DNA of 64,000 bases, taken from NCBI GenBank assembly GCA_964384025.1, contig CAYLJJ010000015.1, positions 23,655 through 87,654 of the forward strand. The letters are read 5' to 3'. A program made the position numbers and the translations under genes. This document shows positions 61,097 to 64,000 of the stretch, piece after piece. Origin of the DNA: CAYLJJ01 sp964384025 (GTDB lineage Bacteria; Myxococcota_A; Bradymonadia; UBA7976; UBA1532). The notes beneath the pieces were generated by a model. It made no database searches, was not told the DNA's origin, and saw nothing but the letters and a program-made list of their open reading frames with translations. Position 1 is the stretch's first letter; the number at the start of each line of letters is the position of its first letter.

Positions 61097-63226
61097 TCAG
61101 CGCTTGCTCTTCTTGCTCCTCTTGCCCTTGGAGTCAGCTTTGGGGCTTGTCTTCTGCTTCTCTCCTTGGGCGTACTCCTTTTTGAGCTCCTCCGCCACAG
61201 ACTCAGGCACCTCCACATAACGACCAAACTCCATCGTAAACTCCGCCTTTCCCTGAGTGGCGGAGCGGAGCGTGGTCACATAACCAAACATCTCTGCCAG
61301 AGGAACATCCGCGTCCACTTGACAAAAGGAAACCTCTTCACGACTGGAACTGACCATCCCACGGCGCTGCATTAGGGTGCGGATGATCGCTCCTTGGAAC
61401 TCTCGAGGACCCTCGACAGAGACCTTCATCTGAGGCTCCAAGATCACTGGTTTTGCGAGGGAGTAGTTCTCGCGGAAAGCTCCGCGGCAGGCCTCCTGAA
61501 AGGCGATATCCGAGGAATCTACCGCGTGATGGTTGCCATCATTGACCAGGGCACCGAAGTTGACGATGGGGAAGCCGATGAGGCGACCCTTGGCCATCAT
61601 GGAACGGAAGCCTTTTTCACAGGAGGAGATAAACTCCTTGGGGATCGAGCCGCCCACGATATGAGACTCAAAGAGGAACTCTTCCTCAGCAGGCGCGATG
61701 CGTCCCTGTACTCGGGCGTACTGTCCTGAACCTCCCGTCTGTTTCTTGTGGGTATAGTCGAAGTCCACCGCCTGAGTAATCGACTCACGATAGGCCACCT
61801 GGGGAGCGCCAGTCTCTACATGGGCGCGATATTCCCGTTTCATGCGTTCAACATAGACCTCCAGGTGTAGCTCTCCCATACCGCTGATGATGGTCTCTCC
61901 GCTCTCAGGATCGACAAAGCAATGGAAGGTTGGATCCTCTCGGGTGAAGCGATGTAAAGCCTTGGACATGTTGATCTGAGCCTTATTGCTCAGCGGTCTA
62001 ACCATCAACTGCACCACAGGATCAGGCACATGCATAGAGGTCATGGCGACATTGATCTGCCCATCAGTGAAGGTGTCTCCAGAGGCGCAGTCGATCCCAA
62101 AGAGGGCCACCAGATCACCACTACAAGCGCTCTCGATCTCCTCCATCTCGCTGGCGTGCATACGCGCCAAGCGCCCCACCTTTACCTTCTTGCCATCACG
62201 GCTGTTATAGATAAAGTCCCCCTTATTGAGGGTCCCCTGATAGATGCGGATATAAGTCAACTGGCCATAGCGCCCATCCTCCAGCTTGAAGGCTAAGGCC
62301 ACCAGCGGGGCTTTGGGATCATCGCTCAGGGGGAACTCTGCCTCATCATTGTCCAGATCCAAGGCAGCGTTGTTTATCTGTGCAGGATCGGGGAGATAGG
62401 AGATTACGCCATCTAGGAGAGGCTGCACTCCCTTGTTTTTATAGGCAGAGCCCAGAAATACAGGGGTCAGCTCTAGAGAGAGGGTCCCTGCGCGTATCCC
62501 TCGATACAGCAGCTCGGGGGTGACTCTCTCTTCTAGGTAAGCCTCGGCGAGATCGTCGTCAAACATAGAGGCAGCTTCCAAGAGCACCTCACGGTGGCTC
62601 TCAGCTTTCTCTTGAAGCTTGCTGGGGATGGAGCCGTACAGGAGCTGTTCGCCCTGCTTGCCCTTGAAGTAGATCGCTCGCATCTCAATCAGATCGATGA
62701 CCCCCTGGTGCTCCTCCTCTAGGCCGATAGGGATCTGAAGCATCACAGCGTTGAGATCCAGTTTATCGCGGATCTGCTCTGTCACCCGAAAGGGATCAGC
62801 GCCATTGCGATCACACTTGTTGACGAAGGCGATACGAGGCACTCCGTAGCGCTTCATCTGTCGATCTACGGTGAGAGACTGGCTCTGCACCCCCGCCACA
62901 CCACAGAGCACCAGGATCGCGCCATCCAGGACACGCAGAGCCCGCTCTACCTCTACGGTGAAGTCCACATGCCCGGGGGTGTCGATGATGTTTATGTGGT
63001 GATCTGTCCATTGGCAATGTGTCGCCGCTGACTGGATCGTGATGCCACGCTCCCGCTCCAACTCCATAGAGTCCATCTTGGCGCCGACCCCATCCTTACC
63101 TCGAACCTCATGGATCGCATGGATTCGATCGGTGAAGAAGAGGATCCTCTCGGTGAGGGTGGTCTTACCTGAATCGATATGCGCGCTGATACCGATGTTG
63201 CGGAGTTTAGAGAGATCTGTGAGCAT
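61097..63226 (-). CDS. fusA: Elongation factor G (spd/mtEFG1-like)
   Basis: I chose ATG at 63226 because GAAGG stands five bases before it; ATG at 63238 lacks a good site. The 709-residue protein has GTPase motifs AHIDSGKTT (G1), RGITI (G2), DTPGH (G3) and NKCD (G4). The N-terminal segments HIDSGKTTLTERILFFTDRI and VRGKDGVGAKMDSMELERERG are closer to mitochondrial EF-G1 and the spirochaete/planctomycete/delta type than to the standard bacterial EF-G. A Lys/Ser-rich tail (KGKRSKKSKR) ends it. It acts in ribosomal translocation. It stands alone without the str operon genes. Confidence 0.95.
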   Translation of the reverse strand: MLTDLSKLRNIGISAHIDSGKTTLTERILFFTDRIHAIHEVRGKDGVGAKMDSMELERERGITIQSAATHCQWTDHHINIIDTPGHVDFTVEVERALRVLDGAILVLCGVAGVQSQSLTVDRQMKRYGVPRIAFVNKCDRNGADPFRVTEQIRDKLDLNAVMLQIPIGLEEEHQGVIDLIEMRAIYFKGKQGEQLLYGSIPSKLQEKAESHREVLLEAASMFDDDLAEAYLEERVTPELLYRGIRAGTLSLELTPVFLGSAYKNKGVQPLLDGVISYLPDPAQINNAALDLDNDEAEFPLSDDPKAPLVALAFKLEDGRYGQLTYIRIYQGTLNKGDFIYNSRDGKKVKVGRLARMHASEMEEIESACSGDLVALFGIDCASGDTFTDGQINVAMTSMHVPDPVVQLMVRPLSNKAQINMSKALHRFTREDPTFHCFVDPESGETIISGMGELHLEVYVERMKREYRAHVETGAPQVAYRESITQAVDFDYTHKKQTGGSGQYARVQGRIAPAEEEFLFESHIVGGSIPKEFISSCEKGFRSMMAKGRLIGFPIVNFGALVNDGNHHAVDSSDIAFQEACRGAFRENYSLAKPVILEPQMKVSVEGPREFQGAIIRTLMQRRGMVSSSREEVSFCQVDADVPLAEMFGYVTTLRSATQGKAEFTMEFGRYVEVPESVAEELKKEYAQGEKQKTSPKADSKGKRSKKSKR

Positions 63227-63238
63227 CTGAACCTTCAT

Positions 63239-63744
63239 TCTTCTCTTAAAAAAAGATGGGGCAGTGTACGCAGAGAGATTCTCTTTTCAAGGGAGCCGGG
63301 CTCCAGAACTCAGTTCACTCTGGATCGGAGTCCGCAGGCTCGGGATCTTGAAACCTTATCCCTTCGACCGCAGCTCGCGACGAAGCACCCTAACGAGATG
63401 TCAGCTGCTCTACGGAGAACGCAACACTCCATCTGCAACACTCAGGCGCCATACACCCTGTATCTCGTGCTCTCTAAAGTTTGGCAAAAACACGCCCCTT
63501 GCCATCAGCTTTTCGAAGAAGGGCCGCTCATCCCCCAGGTCATACAGCAACTCAGCCAGCGTGGCCTATCGAGAATCTCTACCGGCAGCGGTGTGATTGA
63601 GTCCAAGATCAACTGAAAAAAACCCTCCACTTCGCCCCCAGATCGCTCTTCAAAGGGCTGAAACTCAAGCTCAACCGAGCCCTCGAACGCTCGCCCCTCT
63701 GCGTCGCTGAGTCGCCCCTCAACTCAAGGAGGGTCAGAGAAGGT
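63239..63744. other. Intergenic region upstream of EF-G with degraded sequence
   Basis: No intact gene is visible. A plus-strand frame reading through about 63470-63616 ends STGSGVIESKIN. This resembles the tail of some transposases, but the match is too weak to name. Confidence 0.4.
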
Positions 63745-63990
63745 ATGAAGCTTGAAGATGGCAGTAAGATCATCAGGCAGTTTGAGTATCATCTGACCGA
63801 GCAGAAGCTGTACCACCAGCTGACAATCGGTGAACATCACTACACCATAGCCGCCCAGTGGATAGCGCAGTTCAACACGCCGTTAAGATCTCTGGATGGC
63901 CTGCGCTTGGCGCTCAGCTCTACCGCTCGGCTGGAGCTGATCACGGGGGTGCCCATCCGCCATGGGAGAGGTAGGTCAGAAAGGGGCTTG
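63745..63990 (+). pseudogene. Frameshifted VapC (PIN-domain) toxin remnant
   Basis: The frame from 63745 encodes KLEDGSKIIRQFEYHLTEQ, LTIGEHHYTIAAQWIAQF, NTPLRSLDGLRLALSS and LELIT. This is the second half of a VapC-type PIN protein, where the usual text is close to TPLRTLDALHLAVA and LELITAD. The next Asp motif is lost by a one-base frameshift at about 63946; the other frame continues as MGEVGQKGAW and then TGA at about 63990. No complete N-terminal half and no VapB gene are visible in the window. Confidence 0.55.
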
Positions 63991-64000
63991 GTGAAGGGGA

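Noticed and set aside
63470..63616. Plus-strand frame ending STGSGVIESKIN, resembling a transposase tail
   Set aside because: Only a few residues match and no catalytic region is seen; not enough to call an IS remnant.

Overview
The window looks like chromosomal DNA of a Myxococcota-type (formerly deltaproteobacterial) organism with moderately high GC. The evidence is as follows. One giant secreted protein ends in a MYXO-CTERM-like Cys-hydrophobic-Arg tail. There are many very large lipoproteins and secreted proteins built from PKD, Big, lectin, beta-helix and Cys-rich repeat modules. The EF-G resembles the spirochaete/planctomycete/delta (mtEFG1-like) type. Eukaryote-like kinase, J-domain and VWA proteins are present. 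A 10-N assembly gap lies at 6089-6098.

Left part (1-13.1 kb): A radical SAM/SPASM enzyme runs off the left edge. It follows a small exported basic protein that carries two copies of an almost identical Gly/Trp/Cys motif exactly 60 residues apart; I read the pair as an undescribed RiPP maturase and precursor. Next come a Cys-rich repeat protein, a universal stress protein and a lipoprotein with a recent tandem duplication of an L-type-lectin-like domain. At 8.8-12.7 kb there is a second RiPP locus of the bufferin/HvfA (MNIO) type: precursor, MNIO (DUF692) enzyme, DUF2063 partner, YceI protein, small membrane protein, ECF sigma factor and zinc-finger anti-sigma. A tRNA-Leu(CAG) with a strong terminator closes this part.

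Central part (13.1-28 kb): A long, tightly packed minus-strand gene train encodes, in order of transcription: a giant Big/PKD/beta-helix lipoprotein, a ferredoxin-like protein, a GAF-GAF-GGDEF diguanylate cyclase, an unknown protein with an internal WxGWSxEWM repeat, a tiny beta-rich protein, a J-domain plus pseudokinase protein, a VWA/DUF2135-like protein, a pyruvate-kinase-like barrel protein and a divergent adenylosuccinate-synthetase-like protein. The last seven (GGDEF to PurA-like) form the most unusual candidate system besides the rSAM pair.

Right part (28.5-64 kb): A plus-strand run holds a HEAT-SpoU methyltransferase, double cupin, PAP2 phosphatase, APC permease, Na/Pi symporter, a 1572-residue PKD protein with MYXO-CTERM, a GNAT acetyltransferase and a sucrose-phosphorylase-like GH13 enzyme. 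A minus-strand block follows with two ABC-2 export pairs and an AmmeMemoRadiSam-type radical SAM enzyme. Further on are a condensation-domain-like acyltransferase, an ISKra4-type transposase remnant, an M1 aminopeptidase homologue that has lost its zinc site, a HYDIN/PKD lipoprotein, TRAP-T binding components (DctP and TatT) without membrane subunits, a HelD-like helicase, a NitT/TauT-type ABC importer and EF-G. The right edge carries a frameshifted VapC (PIN) toxin remnant.

All functional calls come from motif reading by eye; no database search was run.
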